Shown one piece after another: positions 22,317-31,549 of a stretch of DNA of 64,000 bases. The position numbers were made by a program, and so were the translations under genes. Position 1 is the first letter of the stretch. Every line of letters begins with the position of its first letter. The stretch is taken from assembly GCF_026914305.1 (NCBI RefSeq), contig NZ_CP113866.1, forward strand, positions 2,291,001-2,355,000, in the 5' to 3' direction. This DNA is from Caldicellulosiruptor acetigenus (GTDB lineage: Bacteria; Bacillota; Thermoanaerobacteria; Caldicellulosiruptorales; Caldicellulosiruptoraceae). Under the pieces are notes generated by a model, which was not told the origin of the DNA, ran no database searches, and worked only from the letters and a program-made list of their open reading frames with translations.

Positions 22317-25300
22317 CTATTTTCTCACCGCCTGGACTGACACTGAATTTCCAGCCAAGTCCTTGACATTTGGTGAGATATTTACAATGCTTCCTGCTGG
22401 AAGCGGGTTTGTGAATGTAATCTCAACAACTCTGTTATCAGAAGACTTTACAAAGCTTACAATACTACCGCCTGCAACGCATGAGAAGTTTTGAGCAATT
22501 AGTGTTGAAGCATCCATGGGTTCAGAAAATGTGAGTTTGACTTTTCTTGTATCCGTCGAAGAAAACTCTGCTGTGACATCAGGGGAAGTCCTTTCTGTCA
22601 CATGCTCAACAGTTTGAGCTTTTAACACAACAGAAGAATTTCCATTGCTATCTACTATTAAGTCTGGTCTTTTTATCTCTAAGCTTATCTTGCTGTCTAC
22701 AGTCCCTGGTTTTTTGACCTTCACATAAACTATGCCATTTTGGATGTAAGCTGCGTAGTCAACATCAGGAATTAAAGTAATACCTCCAACCTTTAGCTCA
22801 ATTCCTGCAGCCAGCACTGTGGTACTTATACCTGGCAGGGAAAAAACTGGTTCGTCGAATGTAATAGCTATTGTGTCTGACTGATTTCCACTTCCAACAG
22901 AAACCCCTGTCTGCTGTGGACTAATTTTGTCTTTTAGCAATATCGATGGATAAAAGCTAATATCAAGTATTGGCGGAATTACAAGGCTTTGTTCAAACTG
23001 GTCTTTTATATTCGAATTTACTGTAAATATTTTCAGCTGTTCAGCATCTTGACCAGAATCATTTGTATCAGCCATGGCACTTGAAGTCAAAGAAATTGAT
23101 GTTTTTAAAGTAATGGTCTTTTTGTCTTGAGAAATTGAATAACTTACAATTCCAAGGCTGACCACTTTATCGTTGTCAGGATTTCCATTTAAACTTGAAG
23201 TCGAATATGCGTTTCTGAACATTATTGCTGCAGGGTCAAACGATGCAAAGATGTATCCATTCAAAGCTCTAAGTTCAATAGTATTTTTGTCCACTGCAAC
23301 AACCTCTATGTCTTGCGCAGATATCCCTCTAAAGTTTGCCGACACAGAAACTGGCATTGCAATTGTAGCATTTGCTAAAAAGTTGCCTGCCTTGTCTGTG
23401 AGGGTAGGAGCTGCCAATTTGTCTATCACACCCCCCGATTGACTCCACTTGCCAGGCGATGTATCGTCTGCCCCTGGAATTAAAAGGGTGATTCTGTCGC
23501 CGTTTGGTGAGATATAATCAACTTTTGCTCCTTTGATGCTCGAAAGTGGAATTGTTGCACTTGATGCCCCCACAAAATAACTGCTCAAATTCTTCAGTTT
23601 TTCAACATCCATTGGTTCTGAGAAAAATACATCTATTCTGTCCACATCCGAAGAAGAATCATACTTGGCAATTGCAGCAGTTACAGTAGGTGCAAGTGTG
23701 TCTTTTGCATCTATTGCATATGTGCTACTGTCCATAACATTTTCCCTCACAGATGTATCACAGATGCCTGAAATCTTCAAAGTATATCTTCCACCATTTA
23801 TTGCTGCAAGTGTCGAAAACTCAACAGCAAACATTGAGTTATCTTCTTCTTTTAACGGTTTTACTACTTTTGCCTGAGTCTCTACTATCTGTGTACCATC
23901 TGCTGAAAGCAGAGAAAAACTTTGAACCTTACCATCAGCATTCACGTTTTCAGTAAATGTTACCTTAATTATATTCCCATCCAAAACCTCGACACTTTTG
24001 ACTGCCGGTTTTGTAGTATCATCCTGAGCTTTGGATGTTACTGATACCCAATCTGATACCTTGTTGCCAAGAAGGTCTTCAACGTATCGGAACCTCACTT
24101 CAAATGAAACAAGTGCCCTGCTATCAAGCTTCAATTGTGGATTTAACTGAATGTCAATTGTTTTTTCATCTGAAAGAAGTGTTATTTTTGCGCCAATTGC
24201 ATGGTTGGTACTGTCCTGTGCTTGGTAAACCTCATACTCGCCTGTTGGAGTCAAACCATTTAAGCTTCTTATCTCTTCATCAAATACAAGCCTTATTCGA
24301 TTGTTTGAAACAAGGTCTAAGGACACAAGCTTTGGCGGATTTTTTTCAAGCACTGTTGTAAATGTAGCTTTAAAGTCAGGAGCTTTGTATCCTGCAAAGT
24401 CTTTCGCTTCTGTTATTTCAACTGTGTGATTCCCATCAGCAAGAGGATATAAAAGTTCAATATCAATAGCATTCTCTTGATGTTTTGGTGTAACTTTTGC
24501 ATACACATAATTTGAGTCAATTCTGATATTTGCTCCAACCGAAGATAAATCACATACCTTGTAAGCATTTGCAGAATCAATATTCATAGGCTCAGTGAAG
24601 ATAACTTTAAACTTTTTGCTGTTAATGACCCTAAAATCCACAACCTTTGGCTGGGTTGCATCAATAACTGTTAGCTCTTTTGTTATGCTTAAGCTCTGGC
24701 CTGTTTCTGAAAGAAGGTTTGAAATCTCAACCATCAGCTTGTCAGTTTGATTTAATCTGCTTGGGAAGATTATACTCACAGTTTTAAAATCGCTCGAGAG
24801 AACTTTCCTTACATCTGTAATTTCTTTGCTATTTACATAAATTTTTATCGGCAGGTTATCCTGCTGGCTCTTTGAAATCGGCTTTGTAAACTTCAAATCC
24901 ACTTTCTTTAAACTCTCAATTTTAATATCCTCTGCAAGCGAAAAAGGTATTGTCTTCGCCACAAACTTTAAAGTTGTAGCTTGCCCTTTGTAAAAAAGCG
25001 TGTACTCTTTCCCTTCTTGCTGGGCAGATGTTTTTATCTCAATGACCTTTTTGCTTGAGTCTGCAAACTTCGCATCCACAACAGAAAGTCCACCATCAAA
25101 CGAAAAGTCAGATTTTGCAACTAAAGAAATCTCCTTATCAAATGTTACCTTTAAAGTTTGCAGGTCAATTATTTCAAGTCCGACAGGCTTTGCAGCTTTT
25201 AAGCTTTCGTTTAAAAACGCATTGTAAAGTATAGCTGCCGTCTGGCCTCTTGTGACAAGCTTTCCTATCTCAATTTCGGATTCTATCCCATAAAAAATGT

Positions 25301-25790
25301 TCATCGAATATGCTTTCTGGATATAGTTCAGTGGCCACTTGCCTTTGAGCTCCGACTCCTTCACACCAAGTGCCCTTACAACCATGGCAGTCAACTCTTC
25401 AACTTTTAAGTACTGTTCTGGCCTGAAAGTCCCATCTGTATACCCTGAAATCAATCCTATTGATTTTGCTGCTTCTATGTAGCCAAGTCCCCAGTAATCT
25501 GCCTTAACATCTTTAAAAGAAGACCTTTTTTGATTTGCATAAAAATCTGCTAAAGGCTTTTTGCCAAGCAGCATGATAATCATTTTGGAAATCTCTGAAC
25601 GTTTGAGAGGTTTGTCAAGATTCAAATTTCCTTTTGTGTCACCTGTCATTATTCCTTTTTGCTTTAAAACCTGTGCCGCCTGCTGATAATAAGAAAGGTT
25701 TTGAGAAAATGAAGTATTTACCAAAAAGCTTAACAGAAAACTCAGTAAGCTCAAAAAAACAAAAAATCTCTTTCCCCAACTTTTAAACAT
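22317..25790 (-). CDS. SLH-domain surface protein with Ig-like repeats
   Basis: A 1157-residue exported protein. A signal peptide (residues 1-29, cleaved near SFSQ) is followed by SLH modules (about 33-210) with the FKDVKADYWGLGYIEAAKSIGLISGYTDG signature, split here between YW and GYTDG. The rest (about 210-1155) is a series of roughly 100-residue Ig-like modules of the Big_5/SbsA type, each with an FSEPMD-like strand (FTEPMNIDSA, FSEPMDVEK, FSEPMDAST). SLH domains bind pyruvylated cell-wall polymer, so this is a cell-surface or S-layer-associated protein, and the Ig array is a stalk. No enzyme domain is visible. Confidence 0.88.
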   Translation of the reverse strand: MFKSWGKRFFVFLSLLSFLLSFLVNTSFSQNLSYYQQAAQVLKQKGIMTGDTKGNLNLDKPLKRSEISKMIIMLLGKKPLADFYANQKRSSFKDVKADYWGLGYIEAAKSIGLISGYTDGTFRPEQYLKVEELTAMVVRALGVKESELKGKWPLNYIQKAYSMNIFYGIESEIEIGKLVTRGQTAAILYNAFLNESLKAAKPVGLEIIDLQTLKVTFDKEISLVAKSDFSFDGGLSVVDAKFADSSKKVIEIKTSAQQEGKEYTLFYKGQATTLKFVAKTIPFSLAEDIKIESLKKVDLKFTKPISKSQQDNLPIKIYVNSKEITDVRKVLSSDFKTVSIIFPSRLNQTDKLMVEISNLLSETGQSLSITKELTVIDATQPKVVDFRVINSKKFKVIFTEPMNIDSANAYKVCDLSSVGANIRIDSNYVYAKVTPKHQENAIDIELLYPLADGNHTVEITEAKDFAGYKAPDFKATFTTVLEKNPPKLVSLDLVSNNRIRLVFDEEIRSLNGLTPTGEYEVYQAQDSTNHAIGAKITLLSDEKTIDIQLNPQLKLDSRALVSFEVRFRYVEDLLGNKVSDWVSVTSKAQDDTTKPAVKSVEVLDGNIIKVTFTENVNADGKVQSFSLLSADGTQIVETQAKVVKPLKEEDNSMFAVEFSTLAAINGGRYTLKISGICDTSVRENVMDSSTYAIDAKDTLAPTVTAAIAKYDSSSDVDRIDVFFSEPMDVEKLKNLSSYFVGASSATIPLSSIKGAKVDYISPNGDRITLLIPGADDTSPGKWSQSGGVIDKLAAPTLTDKAGNFLANATIAMPVSVSANFRGISAQDIEVVAVDKNTIELRALNGYIFASFDPAAIMFRNAYSTSSLNGNPDNDKVVSLGIVSYSISQDKKTITLKTSISLTSSAMADTNDSGQDAEQLKIFTVNSNIKDQFEQSLVIPPILDISFYPSILLKDKISPQQTGVSVGSGNQSDTIAITFDEPVFSLPGISTTVLAAGIELKVGGITLIPDVDYAAYIQNGIVYVKVKKPGTVDSKISLEIKRPDLIVDSNGNSSVVLKAQTVEHVTERTSPDVTAEFSSTDTRKVKLTFSEPMDASTLIAQNFSCVAGGSIVSFVKSSDNRVVEITFTNPLPAGSIVNISPNVKDLAGNSVSVQAVRK

Positions 25791-26016
25791 TGTTGTTCTC
25801 TCCTTTGTTCAATATTTGTATTCCTTCACAGCATTTATATAAGGTATTATATCATGTTTTTTGGAAAATGTTTAGAAAAAGGAAGATAAACATTTGTAAT
25901 AATTTTGTCATAAAACATCTTAATTTTGTTCACAATTGTTCACAGAATATTAACAAATTATTAAAACTCAAACCGTACAATATAGGCAGTGTAAAATATA
26001 CACACGGAGGAAAATC
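25791..26016. promoter_or_regulatory. Divergent intergenic region with TTGTTCACA repeats
   Basis: The 226-bp gap separates the divergent SLH-protein and glycosyltransferase genes. Two adjacent TTGTTCACA words (near 25926-25944: TTGTTCACAATTGTTCACA) form both a direct and a partial inverted repeat, a candidate operator. No further gene is supported. Confidence 0.35.
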
Positions 26017-27201
26017 ATGAATATACTAATCTTGAATACATATTATTATCCCAACATTATAGGCGGAACTGAAGAGAGTATAAAACTATTAGCTGAAGGG
26101 CTTTCAAAAAAAGGTCATAATGTAATCGTTTTTTCTGCAGATGGTATTGACAAATCAATAAAAGCTAAAAACTATAACGGTGTCACAGTTGTAAGAACAA
26201 AAGGAATTTTGTACAAAAATAAATCTAATTGGTTTGTATACAGAATGTTAGACTGTTTCAACCCATTGTTTTTAAGAAAGTTGAGCAAGGTGATAGAACA
26301 GTTTAAAATAGAAGTGGTCCTTACAAATAATCTCTTTTTTATTTCCCCCTATGTGTGGAAGTTTATAAAAAAGAAGCACAACTTAAAAGTGGTCCATACT
26401 ATACGAGATATTTGGCTTTTTTGTCCCAAGGACAAGCTTAACGCAGGTAAAAAAATACCTGCCAAATGCAATAATCCTTTCTGTAAACTTTACAGGAATT
26501 ACATTAAATTCTTGTCAGGTTTTGTAGACGCAGTTTGTGCACCTTCAAATTTCATCCTCAACTTCTTTATTTCAAAAGGTTACTTTAAAAACGCTCAAAA
26601 AAGAGTCATACCAAATAGCATCGATTTTGAACAAATCAGTATAAAAAATATGGTTGACTGGAGAATACGAAATCTTAAAACCAATAAAAGAACAAGATTT
26701 TTGTATATGGGAAGACTGTCTTATGAAAAAGGAATTATAAATCTTTTAAACGCATTTGAAAAATTGGAATGCAGCCATGCAGAGCTTTTAATATGTGGGC
26801 GTGGTCCTCTGGAAAATGAGGTTAAAAAGCTTTCTTCTCAAAATCCTAGAATAAAATATTTCGGGTTTGTACAGGATAGCGAAAAAGAAGCCATATTTTC
26901 TTTTTCAGATGTGCTTGTATTCCCAAGCCTTCTTTATGAATCATTTGGTAGAGTGATAATAGAAGCATACGCCCATGGTCTTCCTGTAATAGCTACAAAT
27001 GTAGGTGCTATAAATGAGATTGTGAATGACGGAAAAACTGGTCTGTTAATTGAGCCACATAACGAAAATCTCCTGGTAGAAGCAATGAAAAAAATGTGTG
27101 ATAAAAATCTTCAAAAAGCAATGCTCTTTAATATCATCACATTTATTTCAAGATTTCAACTCAAAAATCAACTTGAAATGTATGAAGAGGTCTTTGGATA
27201 A
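26017..27201 (+). CDS. GT4-family glycosyltransferase
   Basis: A 394-residue GT-B enzyme, start 5 bases after GGAGG. The N-domain begins MNILILNTYYYPNIIGGTEE, and the C-domain has YMGRLSYEKGI (about 232-242), FGFVQDSEKEAIFSFSDVLVFPSLLYESFGRVIIEAYAHG-type nucleotide-sugar site motifs and the ExFGxxxxE signature. It would transfer a sugar from a nucleotide donor to a lipid or polysaccharide acceptor on the cytoplasmic face. It stands alone next to the surface-protein gene; the acceptor is unknown. Confidence 0.85.
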   Translation: MNILILNTYYYPNIIGGTEESIKLLAEGLSKKGHNVIVFSADGIDKSIKAKNYNGVTVVRTKGILYKNKSNWFVYRMLDCFNPLFLRKLSKVIEQFKIEVVLTNNLFFISPYVWKFIKKKHNLKVVHTIRDIWLFCPKDKLNAGKKIPAKCNNPFCKLYRNYIKFLSGFVDAVCAPSNFILNFFISKGYFKNAQKRVIPNSIDFEQISIKNMVDWRIRNLKTNKRTRFLYMGRLSYEKGIINLLNAFEKLECSHAELLICGRGPLENEVKKLSSQNPRIKYFGFVQDSEKEAIFSFSDVLVFPSLLYESFGRVIIEAYAHGLPVIATNVGAINEIVNDGKTGLLIEPHNENLLVEAMKKMCDKNLQKAMLFNIITFISRFQLKNQLEMYEEVFG

Positions 27202-27223
27202 AGTTAGCAACAAATAAATAAAA

Positions 27224-27275
27224 AAGACTGCCGTGCAGAAAAAAATTGGTTTTTGCCCACCACGGCAGTCTTATA
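27224..27275. terminator. Bidirectional terminator
   Basis: AAGACTGCCGTG and CACGGCAGTCTT form a perfect 12-bp stem between convergent genes. It is flanked by TATATTTTTTTA on the plus strand and TTTTTTATTTATT on the minus strand, so it can end both transcripts. Confidence 0.9.
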
Positions 27276-27280
27276 TTTTT

Positions 27281-28051
27281 TTATTCCTCTTTTTTCTCTT
27301 CAATAAAATCCTTCAATTTTTTTAGCACCTTTTTCTCAAGCCGTGAAATGTACATCTGTGAAACGTTCATCTCCTCTGCAATTTCCTTTTGAGTTTTTTC
27401 TTCAAAAAACCGCTTTTGAACAAACTCTCTCTCAAAAGGTGAAAGCCTTTCAATTGCCTTCTTTACAGCTTCAACATTTTCTACCTGCAAGATGTTCTCA
27501 TCGCTCTTGCCAAGAACATCCCCAAGCGTCATCTCTTCATCCTCATACATGGTCTGGTCCAAAGACTGTGGAAGATAGTTGTTAGATGCTTCCATTACCT
27601 CTAAAACTTCTTCTGTGCTCATGTTAAGATGCTGAGCAATCTCTTCTACCTTCGGCGGTCTTTTTAATTTTGTAGAGAGTATCTCTGTGGCAAGTTTTAT
27701 CTTGGCAGAAGTTTCGTAGATCCTTCTTGGAAGTCTGATGATTGAAGCTCTATCTCTGAAATATCTTTTTATCTCTCCCATTATGGTTGGGGTTGCAAAA
27801 CTTGTGAATTTATAACCTTTGTTGGGTTCAAACCTCTCCACAGCGTTTATAAGCGCAATGCATGCGACCTGGTAAAGGTCTTCATAGTCTATCCCTCTGT
27901 TGACAAACTTTTTTGCAATAATCTCGGCTATATAAAGGTGCTTGTTCACAAGTTCATTTCTAAGCTTAATATCCTTGGTTTTCTGATACTCTTCGAAGAG
28001 TCTATCTATTTTTTCATCATCAATCTCTAATGTCCTTTTTTCATCAACCAT
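27281..28051 (-). CDS. SigB/SigF-family alternative sigma factor
   Basis: About 256 residues; the ATG at 28051 follows GAGGGG located in the end of the upstream gene. Region 2 includes YEDLYQVACIALINAVERFEPNKGYKFTSFATPTIMGEIKRYFRD, region 3 begins RLPRRIYE and region 4 ends with EIAEEMNVSQMYISRLEKKVLKKL. These are the signatures of the SigB/SigF/SigG group. It lies after an RsbV- and RsbW-like pair in one operon, so it is controlled by partner switching. Whether it serves a general stress or a developmental programme cannot be decided from sequence. Confidence 0.9.
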   Translation of the reverse strand: MVDEKRTLEIDDEKIDRLFEEYQKTKDIKLRNELVNKHLYIAEIIAKKFVNRGIDYEDLYQVACIALINAVERFEPNKGYKFTSFATPTIMGEIKRYFRDRASIIRLPRRIYETSAKIKLATEILSTKLKRPPKVEEIAQHLNMSTEEVLEVMEASNNYLPQSLDQTMYEDEEMTLGDVLGKSDENILQVENVEAVKKAIERLSPFEREFVQKRFFEEKTQKEIAEEMNVSQMYISRLEKKVLKKLKDFIEEKKEE

Positions 28052-28055
28052 CAAA

Positions 28056-28433
28056 TCAGACCCCTCGATGATATTTTTTTAGTTTCACAATATGGCCATC
28101 TTCAGTTTTTTCAAACTCAGTCTCATCAATCAAAGTTTGAAGAATCATCTTTGCAAGCTCGTTGTCTTTTATCTCACCATTTGGCACATCAATTCTTATG
28201 TCCAAATACTCACTTGCAATGTTAAACTCTATAGATATTTTTCTATTTAGCTTTTCTATTTCAAAAAGGTTAAAAACCTCTGATATGGCCATTTTCAAAT
28301 CTTCAATTGTCTCAAAATCAAAGCCTGCTCGCGCAGCTATCCCAGATAGCGTTAATCTTACTACCATAATATATTCAGCTTTGGGCGGAATTGTTAACAT
28401 AATTTGGTCCATATTTAACTTTTGCCCCCTCAT
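28056..28433 (-). CDS. RsbW/SpoIIAB-like anti-sigma kinase
   Basis: A 125-residue GHKL-fold protein between the antagonist and sigma genes. The N-box region TIEDLKMAISEVFN is recognisable; the downstream nucleotide-binding motifs are weak (IDVPNGEI), and it is shorter than typical SpoIIAB (about 145). The start overlaps the upstream stop (ATGA); a second ATG 21 bases later follows GAGGGGG. By position it should bind and inhibit the downstream sigma factor and phosphorylate the antagonist on serine. Confidence 0.82.
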   Translation of the reverse strand: MRGQKLNMDQIMLTIPPKAEYIMVVRLTLSGIAARAGFDFETIEDLKMAISEVFNLFEIEKLNRKISIEFNIASEYLDIRIDVPNGEIKDNELAKMILQTLIDETEFEKTEDGHIVKLKKYHRGV

Positions 28434-28738
28434 TCAATTCTGAACACCTTATCAAGTCCGGTGATAGTGAAAACCTTCTTCACGTTGGGTTTTAAGTTCT
28501 TAAGAACAATATTTGTGCCTTTTTGCTTTGATTTTTTCAGAGCGCCTACAAATACACCAAGCCCGGTTGAGTCTATATAGCTCACATCGTTCATATCAAC
28601 AATAACGTCACTTGATGATGTATCAATCAATGAATAGAGCTTGTCTTTCAAAGTTGGTGAAGAAAATATGTCAAGCTCTCCTTTAAGCTCAATCACGACA
28701 CCATTTTCAGAAATTCTCTCTTTTAAATCAAGGTTCAT
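28430..28738 (-). CDS. RsbV/SpoIIAA-like anti-sigma antagonist (STAS)
   Basis: About 102 residues from the ATG at 28738, 7 bases after GGAGG. The STAS fold is clear: VIELKGELDIFSSPTLKD and VIVDMNDVSYIDSTGLGV, with the regulatory serine in DSTGLG. Unphosphorylated protein would capture the kinase and free the sigma factor. First gene of the three-gene switch. Confidence 0.9.
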   Translation of the reverse strand: MNLDLKERISENGVVIELKGELDIFSSPTLKDKLYSLIDTSSSDVIVDMNDVSYIDSTGLGVFVGALKKSKQKGTNIVLKNLKPNVKKVFTITGLDKVFRIE

Positions 28739-28790
28739 AACAAAAACCTCCGTAAACATTTTTGTATATCTTATTATATCATTTTAAACT

Positions 28791-30167
28791 CTACTTTTCC
28801 AACCAGTATATTTTGTTTTCATAAATGTAAATATATACTGGAATAAAAAGTTCTCCTGTTTTCTTATATACAATAGCAATATCAGATGGCTCTACATTTT
28901 TGAGGTTATATCTTTTCTCAAACTCTTTTGCTGCCGTTTTTGCATCTATTATTTTCACACTTTTTAATTTTGAAAAGCTTTTAAGATAAATCTTTCCGCC
29001 AATAACATCTGCACTGCTTGAATAATCTATATAACCATCTGCATCAAATATCCTGTATCCGTCAAAGTAAATGGCAATCTCTGCTCTGTAGCCCTCCTGC
29101 TGGGGAAAGACAGAAACTTTGTAATCTTTTATACCAAGTTTTTGTAAAATAAGGTCAGTTTTATTATAAACGCTCTCCAAAACATTTTCCTGCTCCAGTT
29201 GCCCTGAAAATTTAGAAATTGAAACTTGTGTATCGCTTTTGACAACCTCAAAACTAAAATATCCATCATAGACCTGAGCCTGAACAATACTTTGTGGTGT
29301 AAAATACTCTTTTTCATATACATCAGATGATACAATGCTGCCCAGTACATCTAAAATATATTCTTCATCAAATTTTAGCTCTTCTTCTCTCAAAACATAA
29401 ACACTTTCCAACACATTCTCTTCTTGCGCTATTACAACCACATCTTTCTGCTCTTTTGCCGGCTCTATATTCTGTTTTGTAACAATTACAGTTGTATTTG
29501 AGCTTTCGTTTTTAGCATTTGACTCAGAAGCTTTTTCAATACTCTGCTTAGTTTTATTTTTCACATCGCTTTCAACAATTTTTTTGGTCGAAGAATTTGG
29601 CAAAGAGCTGCTAACAGCTAAAGGTTTCTTGCTCGATGCATTTTTGTTTTCATTTGTAGTAAAACTCGATTTTTTTGTGATACTAGAAGATTTTTCTACA
29701 GTTTTTTTGGATTCTGGCTTTGCTGAAGATGATGTAGAATAAGCATCATTTGAACTTTGTTTTTGCTTTGTGCTTTGCGTCTGACTTTTTTCAGGAACAT
29801 CACTATTTTGCGAAGTTTTCTGCTCAACAGAAAGGCTATTATCTTTACTATTCTTACTATTTTGCTTGGTCTCTTGTTTTGTGCTTGTATCCTGCTGTGT
29901 AAAAGCTTTTTCCATCTCGGTCTTTACAAAGGAAGTGTCCGGGACATTTAATCTCATCAAATCAAGTTTCATAGCTCCAAAGGCGACAATGGCTAAAACT
30001 ATACAAGCCGCAACCACAGTAGATATTCTCAAGAAAAATCTTGCTTTTTTTCTCTTATCATATTCTTTTAATAACACATCTTTTAGCTCTTGTTTAAACT
30101 CTTTCCTATACTCCACTTTAAAAGCCTCTTCAAAAATTCTGTCAAGTTTTTCATCATTCACTTTCAT
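28791..30167 (-). CDS. Membrane anti-sigma-like protein with Ser-rich linker
   Basis: A 458-residue protein. A cytoplasmic N-terminus (1-42) resembles ECF anti-sigma regions, a membrane helix spans about 43-66, and a long Ser/Lys/Thr/Asn-rich low-complexity stretch (about 85-245) precedes a globular extracytoplasmic domain (about 260-458) ending in VYIYIYENKIYWLE. Its start overlaps the ECF sigma gene by 14 bp, so it is probably the cognate anti-sigma factor and envelope sensor. No zinc HxxxCxxC motif is seen. The linker may cross the cell wall. Confidence 0.7.
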   Translation of the reverse strand: MKVNDEKLDRIFEEAFKVEYRKEFKQELKDVLLKEYDKRKKARFFLRISTVVAACIVLAIVAFGAMKLDLMRLNVPDTSFVKTEMEKAFTQQDTSTKQETKQNSKNSKDNSLSVEQKTSQNSDVPEKSQTQSTKQKQSSNDAYSTSSSAKPESKKTVEKSSSITKKSSFTTNENKNASSKKPLAVSSSLPNSSTKKIVESDVKNKTKQSIEKASESNAKNESSNTTVIVTKQNIEPAKEQKDVVVIAQEENVLESVYVLREEELKFDEEYILDVLGSIVSSDVYEKEYFTPQSIVQAQVYDGYFSFEVVKSDTQVSISKFSGQLEQENVLESVYNKTDLILQKLGIKDYKVSVFPQQEGYRAEIAIYFDGYRIFDADGYIDYSSSADVIGGKIYLKSFSKLKSVKIIDAKTAAKEFEKRYNLKNVEPSDIAIVYKKTGELFIPVYIYIYENKIYWLEK

Positions 30168-30696
30168 GCACCTCTTTTAAAAGCATTTCTTTAAGCGAAT
30201 GCATTGCTCTGAAAAACAGGGCTCTCACCGCTACATCAGACTTGTTTTTTACCTTTGCAATCTCATGAAATTTCATATTCGCGCTATAGCGCAAAATTAC
30301 AACTTCCTGCTGGTCTTTTGTGAGCTTGCTCAGCGCACTTTTAATTATATCTTTCTCAACTTTATCTAAAAGCTCATCCTCCGGATTTTTCAGCCATGAA
30401 CTGTCCGATATTTTCTCGATATCAACAAACTCTTTTTTGCTCCTGTAATAGTCATTTACAACATTCTGGGCAATACGGAATATCCATGCTGAAAAAGAAC
30501 CATTTTCTTTCCATTCAAACCTGTCAAGTGACCTTAGCACTTTCATAAAGGTCTCGCTGGTCAGGTCCTCGGTAATCGGATGGTTGAACGTTCTGTAGTA
30601 TATGTAAGAATAAATCTTGTCAAAATACATCTCATATAATTTTTCAAAGTATTTTTTATCCTTCTTTGCCTTTTCTACTAATTCTCTCTCATCCAT
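30154..30696 (-). CDS. ECF RNA polymerase sigma factor
   Basis: A 180-residue sigma-70 family protein with region 2 (YFDKIYSYIYYRTFNHPITEDLTSETFMKVLRSL, then GSFSAWIFRIAQNVVNDYYR) and region 4 (LTKDQQEVVILRYSANMKFHEIAKV). Regions 1 and 3 are missing, as in ECF sigma factors. Overlap with the membrane protein downstream indicates a sigma/anti-sigma pair responding to envelope signals. Confidence 0.9.
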   Translation of the reverse strand: MDERELVEKAKKDKKYFEKLYEMYFDKIYSYIYYRTFNHPITEDLTSETFMKVLRSLDRFEWKENGSFSAWIFRIAQNVVNDYYRSKKEFVDIEKISDSSWLKNPEDELLDKVEKDIIKSALSKLTKDQQEVVILRYSANMKFHEIAKVKNKSDVAVRALFFRAMHSLKEMLLKEVHESE

Positions 30697-30862
30697 TGTC
30701 TACTTTTAATCCCCTCTTGCTTATTTTTTATCACACACCTAAATTTTACTATATTTATTATAACGCGAAAAGTAAAAATTTCGTTTCGCTCAATTACCAA
30801 AATAACTTGCTCGGTCGTATAATAATAAAGACCAAAAAATGGTGGGTGCACAGATTTCAGAA

Positions 30863-31489
30863 ATGAACATATATCAGGTGCTTGTTGTAATTCTCTCACT
30901 CAACATTGACGCACTTTTCTTTGGAGTTGCTTTCGGTGCAAAAGGAATTAAAATTCTTGCAAAGTCAAAGCTAATCATCTTTTTTACATCTATGAGTATC
31001 ACCATAATTTCATTTTTCATGGGAAAAGGCTGTGGCAAATTTCTTGAACCTCAACTTTCTTCACACTTGGGCGCCATTTTTATGATAATAATCGGCATAG
31101 TATTTGTAATTAGAACACTTCTTGAGAAGAACAGCAGCCCTTTACCTAAGACACTTGTTAACCTCTCTTTAAAATCGCTCGGACTTACTATAAAAATCAT
31201 AAAAGAGCCTGTACTATCCGACATCGACAGCTCAGGGTCAATAGAGCCTGCAGAAGCGCTCTTAGTTGCTTTTGCGCTTTCGTTTGATAGTCTTTCAGCT
31301 TCATTCTCATTGGGTCTTTCAAACCTTGCAAACATAAAGCAAATACTTCTCATACCAGCCTTTCAATTTTTAGCTATCTCTGCAGGAAATGTCTTTGCCT
31401 ACTTTTTTAAGACTTTCAGAAAATCACTTATTGCCAATTACATCCCGGGGATTGTTCTAATTGTTCTTGGAATTTACAATCTATTTTAA
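30863..31489 (+). CDS. MntP/YtaF-family membrane protein
   Basis: About 208 residues and six predicted membrane helices in two related halves. The half-repeats are LSLNIDALFFGVAFGAKGI near the N-terminus and AFALSFDSLSASFSLGLSN in the second half, each with a conserved Asp, as in MntP manganese exporters and the sporulation-named YtaF. An EF-hand-like insert SDIDSSGSIEPAEA lies between. The start is uncertain: ATG at 30863 is preferred; an in-frame ATG at 30839 has no ribosome site. Metal export is plausible. Confidence 0.78.
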   Translation: MNIYQVLVVILSLNIDALFFGVAFGAKGIKILAKSKLIIFFTSMSITIISFFMGKGCGKFLEPQLSSHLGAIFMIIIGIVFVIRTLLEKNSSPLPKTLVNLSLKSLGLTIKIIKEPVLSDIDSSGSIEPAEALLVAFALSFDSLSASFSLGLSNLANIKQILLIPAFQFLAISAGNVFAYFFKTFRKSLIANYIPGIVLIVLGIYNLF

Positions 31490-31495
31490 AAAAGA

Positions 31496-31548
31496 CAAAG
31501 AGGCCGAAAAGTCCTGTGCATACCAAGACTACAGCCTCTTTGCTTTTT
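31496..31548. terminator. Bidirectional terminator
   Basis: CAAAGAGGC (31496-31504) and GCCTCTTTG (31534-31542) form a 9-bp stem with an inner AGTC/GACT pairing, followed by CTTTTTAC on the plus strand, between convergent ytaF-like and pepV genes. Confidence 0.75.
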
Positions 31549-31549
31549 A

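Noticed and set aside
24035..24361. 108-residue plus-strand frame inside the SLH gene
   Set aside because: Shadow of the 1157-codon SLH protein gene on the other strand.
25790..26020. 76-residue plus-strand frame before the glycosyltransferase
   Set aside because: No ribosome site, overlaps the divergent promoter region, and composition is random.
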